Below, piece by piece: positions 1-11,213 of a stretch of DNA of 64,000 nt. Position 1 is the first letter of the stretch; every line of letters starts with the position of its first letter. The translations under genes and the position numbers were made by a program. The DNA is from Cheiracanthium punctorium (Eukaryota > Arthropoda > Arachnida > Araneae > Cheiracanthiidae), in the NCBI GenBank assembly GCA_038373885.1, contig JAWZYV010012529.1:62001-126000 (forward strand), written 5' to 3'. The notes under the pieces were generated by a model. The model searched no databases. It worked only from the letters and a program-made list of their open reading frames with translations, and was not told the origin of the DNA.

Positions 1-794
1 GATGGATGATTTTAAAAAGAGTGTTGAGAGATAAAGGTCTGGAGGAGGAATGGAACCTTGATCGGAACAACTTGAACATTCTAGAAGATTTTTCGGAAGG
101 CGCCCCATAGCGCCAAGAATTGAACTAAGCTGAAAAATTTGGAGGTATGTTAAAATACATTGGTATTAGAATTTTTTCAACAGTTGATCATCGTAGAATC
201 GTGTTGCTTAAAATCTTTCGATTAAAAGAATTACTCCTTGATTTTGTTTTACTCATCAGTTTAAAAATCATGGTGTAACGTTTCTCAATAAAAAGGTTGC
301 AGTAAACTTATCATTGTTAAATTCCTGAAATTAACTGACTACATATTTCTTTTCTTTTTAAATACTTTATAAGGTAATGAATCAATTAATATGCAGAATA
401 CTTTTCGTAAATCGGAAAGTCATTTTAATTTAATTGTTTAGTGCCTCTAGAGATTAAGTCATTTTAAGCTCTAAAAGAAAGGAGAGGCGTGTGATCGATT
501 TGAAGTAAGAATTTAATCAACTGAAAACTTAGTTTCAGCTATGATTCATGTGGATCTGAGTAACATGAAAATTAAATGAAAATAAATAAAAGTTTAACGA
601 TAATGAAAAGTTTTTATTCTTTTCATTATGATTAAATGTCGAATTTCGAATGCTTAATGTCGAATCAGGCTTCATTAAAAAAAAAAAAAAAAAAAAAAGC
701 AGTTAGGTTTTGCTTACAAGCAGTGCAAGCACTTGCTGCTGTTTTTTTTTTTTTTACATTCTTTGAAATATACCCTCTCTTTTATTTATTTATT
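1..794. other. AT-rich intergenic DNA, no gene seen
   Basis: No supported coding region. A small hairpin lies at 600-629 (ATAATGAAAAG facing CTTTTCATTAT). An A-run at 677-698 faces a T-run at 742-755 across a short GC-richer core containing GCAGTGCAAGCACTTGCTGC, so this could be the relic of a very small foldback element. Confidence 0.6.
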
Positions 795-3165
795 TACTAG
801 TTGCATACTCGTTCTCCAAACAGCCTCGCTTTGCTTTTTTTTTTTTTTTTTTCCAGTTGCCATCTAACATATTCCGCAAGAAGGTTTTTGTATTTATTCC
901 ACAATTTGAGAGGGTCTCCATCTTGGCAAAAAAACAATATAATGGCAAACAGCTCACGGATTTTTTTAGGAGGAGAGTCATAGATGGTGGCTTCTTCCAA
1001 ATAGCTGTTTCAATGAGCACCATCTTCCATCAAAGTAAGGGCTCTCCATGCCACCTGGAATGTCGGATAAGTACACCTGCTACAGTTTTAAAGTTCAGTG
1101 AATGACATTGGACCACGTAATATCGTGTAAGAGAAGGTGTAGATATAGCAGCGTTCAGCATTGCCAAGATGAATGGAGTGCACTCGATCATATGATCTTT
1201 CTTGACAACCCAAATGATTTGGTACGTGCTTGCCTTGTTTTCTTCTGCAGTTTGCTTCCTTTCCATGAGTAATATGTTGGAATTTCTCAAAATCAAAGTG
1301 TCTTTCTAAAGGAATTAACTTTGTACACATCAATAAGTGCCAGAATTTTTGTTTTCGGTGGGTTATTGATCCTTTCGGAAACATTATCTTCAGTAAAGTA
1401 TACTCCCTCCTGACCATTTTCCAGATGTTCGTCACGGTGTATCACAGGAGGAAACTTTTCATGAATAGGGAAATAGACAATGTTCCAGGTTGCCTCAGAG
1501 CTATCAATGTATCATACTGCCTCGTATCTCATCCAGATCTTTAATGGTGAAAGCTGTCTCGCCTGCTCTCTTGCCAACGTATTTACAGATATACGTTATA
1601 GATTTTATGGTATCGCAAAATTTAATATTTATACGGGCCGAGAAGATACAGAGAGGACCGAGTAATTTGGCACTACCCAGGGCTTGTTAAAATCGATTCC
1701 ATTAATATTAACAGTGAAACTACCGTCAACCGGTGCTTGCCTGCTATATTGAGGATAGCCATCCTCTTCAATTTTAGTTTTCTTCAGAAAGCACCGAGGG
1801 CTTTTTTGGTGCAAACGCCATCTACCATGTAGAGTGAGTTTTTGTTGAGAGGTCCTCACTCAGGGTCCGTGGATCATTGTTGTTTTAATAGAATCATGGG
1901 GAGAAATGCCTAGATCAGGATACGGTACTTCAGCACGTTTAACTTTGTCAATGGACTCCCCTACTAGCACAACTAGTTCAAAAAACGTTTAAATTACGCT
2001 GGAAACACGTTTTTTGACGTTAAAAAACGTGTTTTAAACGTTTTTTGGACTAATTGTGCCACTAGGGTCGGGTCTTCTTTTCTCTTGCATCTACAGAAGA
2101 ATATGTAAGTGGGAATCCAAGTTTCTGCCCCTCAATAGTACATACGGCAGCTGATAGGGACAAATATGCAACCTTTAGTAAGAAGCTTAATCATGTGATC
2201 ACTTTTAAGTGGAAGATCCTCGCTGTATGCAATTTCTGTGGTGAGATTTTTGGTCATCATTCAAAAGCTCAATGATTTATGGCCATTTTGGATTGCAGGT
2301 ATACTGTAATAAATAGATTCGTTCTTCCGAAATGACGTACATACGTCATCGAATCTTGAATTATTTCATGCATGTAGCTGTGTCCTCCCATGAAAGTAGC
2401 AAACCATTTTACCAAGGTCTGCAAATAGAAGTCGGTTTTTGTTACGGTGTCCTTCGGATGCACGTACTCCTCACTCCGTTTTATCTGGTTGAAACGAATA
2501 AAACTAAGTCTTTCATTCTCAGTTTCCGCGTATCAGAAATTGATTCAGGAGATTTCGGAACAACAATAAGTAGCAATCTTTAGCACATATAACTGCATTC
2601 ATCACGTTCCATTAGCCTGTAACTGTAAAATCTACAATAGACCCAAATTTCCTGAGAGGAGTATTGTCTTCGGATAACGATGAGGTATATTCAGCCTTCT
2701 TCTCCACGGAAAAACATCAGTTGATATTGGAGAAGTTCATAGACACAGAGCGGCTCACTGATTCGTATCGATTTCTTATCTCAGTTGTGGAAAGCAATAT
2801 CTCTCTTCGCAAATTCTTAGCCAGTAATGAGAACTGCTACTTGTCTTGTCGTGAAAGCATTGAAACGACATCAGTGGTTTCCAATAAGCTTCTTATTGGC
2901 GTTAATCAACACTTGAAAATCCATTACACCTGTAGGAATCAAATCAAAAGCAGCTATAAAATCTCAAATATACCTACTGTGTTCAGGCAGCAACTTCTGC
3001 AGCTAGCTGACCAGTTCTAGCTTAACACCATACTAAATTCCCCAATGAATGTACTTCTTATTGTCATCCTACCCAACAAAGTATATCTGGAGCAATGAAA
3101 GCTGTTGCTGAGGTTGCGCCAGGAGGCTATCTATACTGTGGTAGACTTGTCCTAATGTTATTCAA
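795..3165 (-). pseudogene. Helitron Rep-domain remnant (helicase missing)
   Basis: Decayed rolling-circle transposase, read from about 3165 down to about 795 in several frames. In order along the protein I see: RDIAFHN then YELLQYQLMFFRGEEG (2694-2741), matching the Helitron block usually written YDALQYPLxFxxGEDG; ENERLSFIRFNQ; MHEIIQDSMTYVRHFGR (2323-2373), then LFIT; VCTIEGQKLGFP (around 2101-2150), where the HUH histidines should follow but LTY is read; MIHGP and VDGVCTKK; DGYPQY and WVVPNYSVLS; YICKYVGKR (1570-1596), which keeps both tyrosines of the Y2 pair; LRGPMSFTEL; and IRELFAIILFFCQDGDPLKLW near the low end. Stops and frame changes are frequent. The SF1 helicase half expected downstream is absent, so the copy is truncated as well as mutated. 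Known of the family: Rep nicks and joins single strands during rolling-circle transposition. Identification rests on many ordered blocks; exact limits are approximate. Confidence 0.86.
1959..2067. mobile_element. 109-bp palindromic MITE inside the Helitron remnant
   Basis: Terminal inverted repeats of about 35 bp start CCCTACTAGCACAA on the left and, read in reverse complement, CCCTAGTGGCACAA on the right; both continue into a shared CAAAAAACGTTTAAA. The centre contains a second small palindrome (ACGTTTTTTGACGTTAAAAAACGT region). It interrupts the Helitron reading between VDAREKK and ESIDKVKRAE, so it inserted later. I could not find a clear target duplication, so the superfamily is open. Confidence 0.75.
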
Positions 3166-6100
3166 TGGAATTTTAAATATTTATAATTTGGGCTTTAATT
3201 AAAAGATTTGCATGCAACAAAAGGCAAATACTTTTTATTTAATGCTTAAAACCATACGCCATGCAACTTGGAATTAAAAAACTTGAAGTAACATGGCGAA
3301 CGAGCGAAGCGAGCTAGGATCACATAGTATTTCCAAGATCATCGGAAAGCGATTTTCAGGGGTCGGCGGGCCGGGGGCAGGGTCTCCTAGTTTATTATTA
3401 TTATTAGTCATAATTAATGATAAAAATTTAAGTAAGAGCATTTGTACAAAAACTGATATTCACTGGCATTACGAATAGCACGATGTGAAAATTTTCACGA
3501 GTTGATTCCAGGCAAAATCTATCGAAATTCCTATTTGAAAGCAGCCGCCAAACAACTCAACCATACACCATTTAAACTTAAATGACCGCAAAAGAAGATC
3601 ACCGTGATATAAATAAGTTTAATAAGCAATCAGAAGAAAATCTCATCTCGAAAGGATTAAGTCAAAAGGTGATATCTTACAGGAGATAGCTTAATTACGT
3701 GCTTTGCTGCAATTATTTTATCTCCGATGAAAGTTCTGAAACGCAGCGAGTTAGAACTAATCGATTCGGCACGTTGTTCACACTGACAGACTTGATGCTC
3801 TTCGGCTTTGTTTATGTGAGAAATGCAAATATCCCAAAACGAGTTTCCTCAAACCCTCGCATCCAAAAGCAGCAGGATTGTCAGTATCAGAAACAATCAC
3901 CGCTGTCTAGGAACTCAAACAAACCGTGCCAAACACAAAGAAACAACAAAAAACCCCAGACTTCTCTCGGTTGGCCTGACCAGGCGTCGCGGATCTCTGA
4001 ATTTCTGCCAACACTTGCTATGATGAGTGTATAAGCAAGAAGAAGAGGATGAACAGAAAAGCGACTGTTTAGCCTTGCATATCTTCGCACTGATGGAAAA
4101 ACCTTGGTATTAGTGTCTGTCAGAAGTTTCAGTTGAGTTTCTTTCCCGCGGGCGACGATGACAGCTTTCTGCAAGAGATGAAACTTCTTCATTCTCACTG
4201 TGAGTGGCAGAACGCGGTTAATTGTTGATAAAGAAGTGGAAATAATGGGCACATTGTTTTCCTGCTGCCGAAATAACGAGTTGGCTCCATTGCAAGGAGC
4301 TGGTTCGACGTCTCTCGGCAGAAACTGATATGATAGTAAAGAGTGGTTTGCTATGCTAACGCTGTTGTTGCTGTGTTCTTTATCTTGCTGCCTGCCAAAT
4401 CTAAGTTGACCTAACCCGATAATGTAAACATCATTACTTTCCAGCTTAAAAAGCGAGAAGAAAAAGAAATCCCTAATTATTTACATTTTGCATATAAGGT
4501 GTTTTTATTAGTAGGCAAAATGTAAAACCCATTACTATTTAACAAAACTCTACAAAGTGGATCGGATTTATTTATTTTTTTAGTTAAAACTACATGAAAG
4601 TAAATGAGGCTGATATTTTACTCACAGATATAAATTTTCAGAATAAATCGTAATTTAAGGATATTCTAGTGGGAATGGATAGGGCACCGGACAAAGGCTA
4701 TCGAATCTTTTTTTTTATGAAAACGAATGTTAAAAAGGGATATTATTCAGTTTAAAGTATGCATAAATTGTAAAAGCAGAATTTAAGTGCCATAATGGAT
4801 CTTAACATATTGCTAATACTGTGTTCTAGATCATAAGCATAGTCCTCCTTCCCCCTTTTCTTTAGAATCGTAGCTTTAATAATGATTTAATATTCTGAAG
4901 ATTTGAAGAGTACATTATTTTGGTTGATGAAAGCAGAACCTTACTGACATTTGAAAACCACAAATATTCCTCATCTGAAGTTAATTAAAAACAAATTTCC
5001 GAAGTGAAAAGAATTTCTCTTAGAATTATAAATTTCTAATATACGAATAAATAAATATTCAAATACATTTATATTTATAATTAACATAAAAACAATTAAA
5101 ATAAGTAAAATTAAGGTTAAGAACATGATTTAGATTGAGATCTTTTATTTTAATTTCTACACATTTCGATTACGCTTTTCTATACCTGTTCAATAAAAAA
5201 AGAATAACTTTAATGATAATGTCAGATAAATGTTACAAAATGTGTAGTTCATTTCGGTAGCATCTTCTCATATTAATACTTCTTAATTTGAAGATTTTCA
5301 GGTTTGATTATTTTACAGTTACATGATAACATTCTAATAGTTTCTGTTTTAATTTTTCTATTTTAGATTTTAGTAAAAATAATATTATCGCGGTATTTAC
5401 TCCCACTCGTAAAATGATATAATTTTGCGAATTAGATCATGATAATTTAAAAGTCTAATGGTGACTCTTTTTTTTATTCAACTGTCAAAGAAAGACTAGA
5501 GTAAGAACTTTTTTTAGCAAAAGTTTGTTACATATACAGTTTATTTTCTTCAACATGCAAAGATCGCCACGGAATCGCATATTAACTGTTGTCATGTATT
5601 CATTTCCTCTGATGAGTCCATCTTACTAAGATCTCACACTTTTCAATTTAGAAACATCATCATATTTTGAGGCTCTTAGCAATTTAGTATTTAGGAGTCT
5701 TTGCTCTTTTCCACATGTTACATAAAAGCTTTTGTGCTTTATTTATTTATTTATTTTATTTTATAAGCTAATTCTCCATGCGAAGAATGGACACTCAGTT
5801 AGTTAAATAATGTTCATTATCGTGAATGTTATTGAAAAGTGAAAATAAAGTGAGCTGTAGAAGCAAAGTGCCTGTGCACGAGCCTAAGTCATTTTAACTT
5901 TATATAACTGGCATCGTGTGAATAATGTGCATTCTTAACTGTAATAAATTTAAATCCAACTGTCATTTTCAGGTTTACAGATTGTTTTAAAGGATCAGAA
6001 GACTATGATACGTTTCACTGTGTGAAAGTCCGGTTGATTTGACTTTTATAAAATCTTCAATTATGTAATTGAATCAGGGCTCACGCGTACTCGAAAACTG

Positions 6101-6303
6101 ACTCTCATTGTTTGAAACTGTGAGATACTATATGGCAATCACTAGCCATTGTTTAGTTTTCGTTTGGCCTTGAAATTTCAGCTTTGTTTGAAATTTGCAA
6201 TGAGGTATTTTAAGACAGTTTTAGTTACCTACCCAATCTGTACCCTATATGTACAAGTGGCTACAGGTCTGTAGATCTAATAGGCTCATCGAAAGCATTT
6301 AAC
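3166..6303. other. Intergenic DNA, no gene seen; GC-rich repeat fragment at 3294-3400
   Basis: AT-rich with no recognisable coding region. At 3294-3400 a GC-rich stretch holds ACGAGCGAAGCGAGCTAGG followed by GGGTCGGCGGGCCGGGGGC, which looks like a fragment of a dispersed repeat. The open frames at 3699-4034 (plus) and 3887-4252 (minus) overlap each other, contain no motif I know, and are left out. Confidence 0.6.
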
Positions 6304-6481
6304 ACTAGGAGGTGTAATCTCGCATACTCCGTTAACCGAACTTTCGGTTTCGTGACGTCACACGGAACTCATCCGAGGAACATCATCCAATCAAATTTCC
6401 CTGCAGGATTCGATTGACATTAATCTGATGTCACGGAACCTAACCTTCGGTTAAGCGGGTGTGCGAAATTCAGGCCCCTTG
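6304..6481. repeat. Palindromic MITE-like element
   Basis: Two inverted arms: CGTTAACCGAACTTTCGGTT followed by TCGTGACGTCA on the left (about 6330-6361), against a right arm (about 6428-6470) whose reverse complement reads CGCTTAACCGAAGGTTAGG then CCGTGACATCA. Similarity extends outward to the ends near 6306 and 6479, where the right end in reverse complement reads AGGGGCCTGAATTTCGC. No target duplication is clear. A perfect TGACGTCA lies in the left arm at 6354-6361 but is probably incidental. Confidence 0.6.
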
Positions 6482-8401
6482 AAGACATTGTTGAAATAGC
6501 CAGTTGAATATCATTATGAGTGTTGAAATATCATTATGAGTAGTATGCAGCTATGCAGCTAACGTTCTTCCTAAAACAGAACCTTTTCGATGCAGATACC
6601 ATAAATGCCAAAATGTAGTGGACATGATACCTGAGAGCAGTGAGAATACCTCGTAGAACGATATCGGCTATCCCTAAAGATCCAATCGTCTTCACACCCG
6701 TGATTCTTCGTTTAAGACGATATCCCTCCAATCAGATCCTTACTAGCAATTTTGCTTGTGCCATCATCGGCCGGCTACATGGTCGGTGGTAATCCAAGAA
6801 AAATTGCTAGTTGGGATGTTGTCCAGGTCAATAATTAAGCGGCACGATTCCAGACGGCAATGCATATGGTGGGTACCAGAATCTGTCTCCGTAACGATCC
6901 TCGAGTCCTGAGCTTAGCCTCGGTTTATTTTTGCATCTCTTAATATAACAGTATTTACAAGTTAGCTAATGGTATCGAATTGTCTCTATTGGAGTAAACA
7001 TATATGCTCCCCTGATTCCATGACCCTCTTCAACTTTAGTGGTCGTCTAGAGCCACAGTGACGGTCGGCTGCTCATTCTCTGAGACATTGGCTACAACAC
7101 CAGGCAAATGGCACATAACTGCGTTCATTTTTCCGGTCGATTTATCTGTTCGACCAACTGACCGCTTTGTGGCCTATGATATAATCTCTTTCAATGCCGG
7201 TCAACTGCTCGTAACACCGTGCTTTGAGTACGTCTGTAAGGTGTCTTTCATGTCAATGTTATGCACCCTAAGTGTCAATTTAGTTGTAAATGACCGTCAC
7301 CGTTTATTGATATCTGATCTACCGATATGACCGGAATCGATAGATATTGACCATAGCCTATCTATTCAGTTTATACGAAGTCATGCGAGTGAACTAAACA
7401 AAGCTCCAAGCAGGGGCTACTATGGTCCAAAACGTTATAAACAGTAAATTAATAGAAAAAAAGGAAAGTAAATTTTTTTTACTAATACAGCTCTATGTCA
7501 AATGAGTAAAATTCAATCAGGACTTTAAGAACCCAACTGTCGTATATTATATTTTACAATAACAGGAATGTTAAAAGGCATAAAAAAAAGTGGCTCCAAG
7601 TAGCCCAGTTGAAGGTAACTTCTCTTATTTTGTTATGATTCGCATACTTTAGATGTGCTACGGATCTGAACTGTTTATTACTTGATATGCAATTTCTAAA
7701 ATCGGAACTTAAGTATAAATTTGCAAAAATTGAGTTTCCTGGCATTTGATCGTTATCAAGTAGCATGCGGTTAATACGTAAATTAACGTGTGGTTAATAC
7801 GTTAAGGGGTCGTTATTTTAAATCATGTAGTTATTGTGATGTAAATTATCATAAATACCTTTTTTTCATAAATATATTAGTAATATTTGCATTCCTTCAT
7901 CCCTTTAATTTTTTAAAACTCGTATTGTTAAAATACTGACAAACACTTCTTTTAGATAAGAGATTATCAAGGAGTTTAAAACCTCCAGAAGATATGAAGT
8001 CGGCTATTTAGGCACTCCAAATTTCTGTCTGTCAGTGCCCAAGTCCAAGCCGAAGCCTTGTCTACAATCATCCTAGTGTCTAAGAATTTTGGAATAACGT
8101 ACACCCTGGTCAAGTATTCTCACATTTAGTCATCATGGAGTGTGTCCGAGGAGAGAGAAAAGATGAAATGAGAAATGAAAAAGCACAGCAGGGTGAAGCT
8201 AGATGAACAGTGACATTCAATTCTGGAATGTCTTTTATGACAAGCATTGCAAGAACTGCAGAGGCTGTACTAGATTACGTGCTTCTAATCATTGCATTTT
8301 TCATTCTTTTATTTGTGCTTTGGCTGTGATTTCAAATTCAGATAAAATTTTGTTCAATTGGTGAGTGAATATCATTTTAGTCATTTTTAGTAATGCAAAT
8401 A
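6482..8401. other. Intergenic DNA, no gene seen
   Basis: A less AT-rich stretch (about 6540-7380) followed by AT-rich DNA. The open frame at 7058-7330 has no recognisable motif, no family resemblance, and no splice context I can trust. Confidence 0.5.
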
Positions 8402-9057
8402 CGTAGGTTAGTCAAAAATTATCCGCAATGCTGGCATAACTCTTCTTAAATTATTCATACTGACTTCTGTCCTTATTTATTTTATGGTCATGCTGTTGCG
8501 GCCCTGTTGTGAAGGTTTGATCCTAATTCCTCCATTTGTATTCTTTTTGTTCCAGATATCTCATGGCCGCTACATTATAAGTTTGCCATAAGAGGAATAA
8601 CGAGCAGTGTTCTGGTAATAGTCAGACCCGAAATCTATCAAAGACTTTTGGCATAAAACCGGAGCAGTGTCTTGTCGCAACGGAGTGCCTACGAATGGAT
8701 TTCAAAATCAGAAATGGTCGTACAAATGTTACGCATGAAGAAGGAGGAAGATGACCACTGAATGTTTCAATCAATCATTAGACACTTCTTTGCTGCAATA
8801 CACTGTTCCGTATTGTGCCAGAAGTTTTGCCAGATGGATTGCAGTTTGTGATATTCTTGCTCGTTCTGCCTGTACGATGCAAATTTCTAATCGATCGGCC
8901 ATGATCTATCAACAATAAAGACAAATGGAGGAATTAGGATCAAACTTTCATAGCAGGACCACAACAGCATAAAAATGAAATAAACGAGAACAATGGTCAG
9001 CATGGACAATGTAAGAAGATTTATGTCAACATTACAGATAATTTTTGACTACCCTCG
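8402..9057. mobile_element. Mariner-type foldback MITE, long terminal inverted repeats
   Basis: Both ends carry GTCAAAAATTATC just inside a TA dinucleotide (8400-8401 and 9058-9059); the right end in reverse complement reads CGAGGGTAGTCAAAAATTAT. The arms stay similar for about 200 bp: for example GGTTTGATCCTAATTCCTCC on the left answers GGAGGAATTAGGATCAAA on the right. The middle (about 8610-8870) is not palindromic and gives no convincing transposase. Ends of this kind with a TA target fit the Tc1/mariner superfamily. Non-autonomous. Confidence 0.8.
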
Positions 9058-11182
9058 TATTTAACACTAAACGTCGATGATCCTTTGAACATGCATATTC
9101 AATGGTCTCACATGTACACTATGGTAAATGATCGAATATTTATCAAACGGACTATTTTTAAGTTAGAAAAAGATCTCTCATGGAAAATTTTTGATGAAAT
9201 CCCCTCAGTGTGAACGGGCCCACTGATGTTGTTACTTTGTTTTGTTTGTAACGTAATATTAGCAGTGATTTTATGCTGAACTAAGAAATTCCAATAAATT
9301 AGATAAATGTTTAATTATTTACCACACATTGCCAAATGAATCGAGCAATTATGCACAGTTACCGAATTTTACCAAATTTACAAACGCAACTTAACGTTTC
9401 CACGACGTAGCGCCAACATTGCTCGCAACTGATCACGTATGCAAAGAAGCAGTTGCTTCGCATCTGACCACTTTGGAGATAAAGGTCGAGACGTGATTTT
9501 TAAAAACTTTATGATCCTTTGAACATTTTGCCAGAAATGTTCAAAGTTGCCAGAACATTTTGCATCAGAATTTAGAAGGATATTTTACGAAAAAAATATC
9601 TGTTGCAGGGGGCCCCTCTCTTGGAGGCCCCGATGCTACTGGCTTGGCCGCTCTCCTCTAAATACAGTTCTGATATTTATATCGCAATCACAATCTCGAA
9701 CAGGAGATTGACATTTTTCAAGTACAGCAGATCCCCTATAACACGGTAAAAACATTCCGTGTTGTACATGTCACTTAGATTATACATACACATGAGCAGC
9801 ATGAACATTGTACACATACAGAAACATCTGTCTCATTCTTTTACAGTCATATACGACCCTCTATAAGCGTGCTATACAAAAACGGTCACAATTTTCCCGA
9901 GGTATTATACGAATCCGACTTTAATGAACCCGAGTTACTGGGGGAAGGGATTCTACTGTATGAAATACTCCAGGAACTTGCGAAATAGCAGGATGAAATA
10001 AAAGAATGAAAAATGCAAATTGAAGTTAATTAAACAGTTCAAGTTAAGAGACTGTTTTAGGTACTATAAAGATGGAAATAATGAATTATTGTTTGAAAGT
10101 TAACAACATGTTCCACAAAAATAAATAAAAGTAAAACTTGTGGTAGTGATAAATCTTGTTGTCAAAGTTAAATAAGACATCTTTGTAGAAATAAAAAAAT
10201 TAAAAAGTGTTTGAAAATTTGTTAATGTCGTATGTAATCATATCAGTTCAACAGATTAGCTTCAAGGTTTTGCACAAGTAGGTTAAAAAAATAAATTAAA
10301 CATCTTGAAAAATAAAATTCTGGAAATTCAGCTGTTCCAAGTTAATTTAAGACTTATCATAATTTTATATCCATAAACTTACTTGAATAGAGTGTGATAT
10401 AGTGGTAAAAGTGAGTCTTATTTTTTTACAATCACAATTTTAAAAATAGGTATTTACCATATAATAATTACGACATAATTTGAATAAATTCGCAATTTTC
10501 ATTCATATAATGACTCCAATAGAATGGAAAAGCTTAAAAAGTGGGACTTTTTCTTTTAGAATTGGAAATTCGAAGTCACGATTTAGTCTTTTGAGATTCC
10601 TGAACTCTGCTCTAAAAATTACGTCATAATCAAAATATAGTTGAAATTTTGTTATTTTAATTCGGAATAGTTTTTCTATGTTGCTCTTTCGTGCATTTGC
10701 ATGGCTTTTCATTGCATGGCTTGAATAGTTGAATATTAATAATATCCATAGAAAAAAAATCACAATACATATTTACAAACCTTGAGATTTAAATTAGCTG
10801 AGAATAGTCTACCATAGTTGTTTTAATTCAATTTCATTAAATTTCGAAAATATTATTAATAATGTCTGTTGCATTTACCTTCATGATTTATAGAATTTGA
10901 AAACTTAATAATGTCTTCGACAAATTTGTATTTATACCAATTGATTTGAAATTTTCCACAGATAAGCTGAAAAGTAAATAAAAAATTGCTAGTTTTAAAA
11001 TTAGAAAATCGTGTTTCACCAATTTTCAGCCATTTTCCAACTTTTAAAGAAAATGGGTCTCGGATAGCATTTGAACAATTTGTTTGAAACTTTACTCAAA
11101 TATGCAGGCAAATACAGAGTTAAAATGTATAAATATTATTAATTTTTTATAGGTATGCATTTGTGTCTTAAAATAATCTTTA
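9058..11182. other. AT-rich intergenic DNA, no gene seen
   Basis: No supported gene. A short GC-rich patch GGGGGCCCCTCTCTTGGAGG (about 9609-9628) resembles the GGGGCCC-bearing ends of short repeats elsewhere in the window. The minus-strand frame at 10503-10763 has no recognisable motif. Confidence 0.55.
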
Positions 11183-11213
11183 TTACCGTAAGAAGAACGG
11201 GTAATTTAGCTAG
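11183..11213 (+). mobile_element. Possible Helitron 3' terminus (hairpin plus CTAG)
   Basis: The stretch reads TTACCGTAAGAAGAACGGGTAA in two stem halves (TTACCGT facing ACGGGTAA), followed within a few bases by TTTAGCTAG and then T. Helitrons end with a short GC-rich hairpin a few bases before CTRR and insert before T, which this matches. The matching 5' end was not found upstream, so the extent of the element is unknown. Confidence 0.45.

Noticed and set aside
3887..4252. 121-codon minus-strand frame
   Set aside because: No domain or family resemblance, overlaps an opposite-strand frame, and no splice evidence supports it.
4270..4320. GGTTCGACGTCTC as a tRNA T-arm or B box
   Set aside because: No matching A box, acceptor stem or anticodon arm could be drawn around it; I found no tRNA in the window.
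6354..6361. TGACGTCA as a functional CRE-type regulatory site
   Set aside because: It is part of the arm of a palindromic repeat and no gene lies nearby.
8610..8870. Mariner transposase in the middle of the 8402-9057 element
   Set aside because: A start-like MADRLEI reading on the minus strand is followed by stops and no catalytic motif, so no gene is called.
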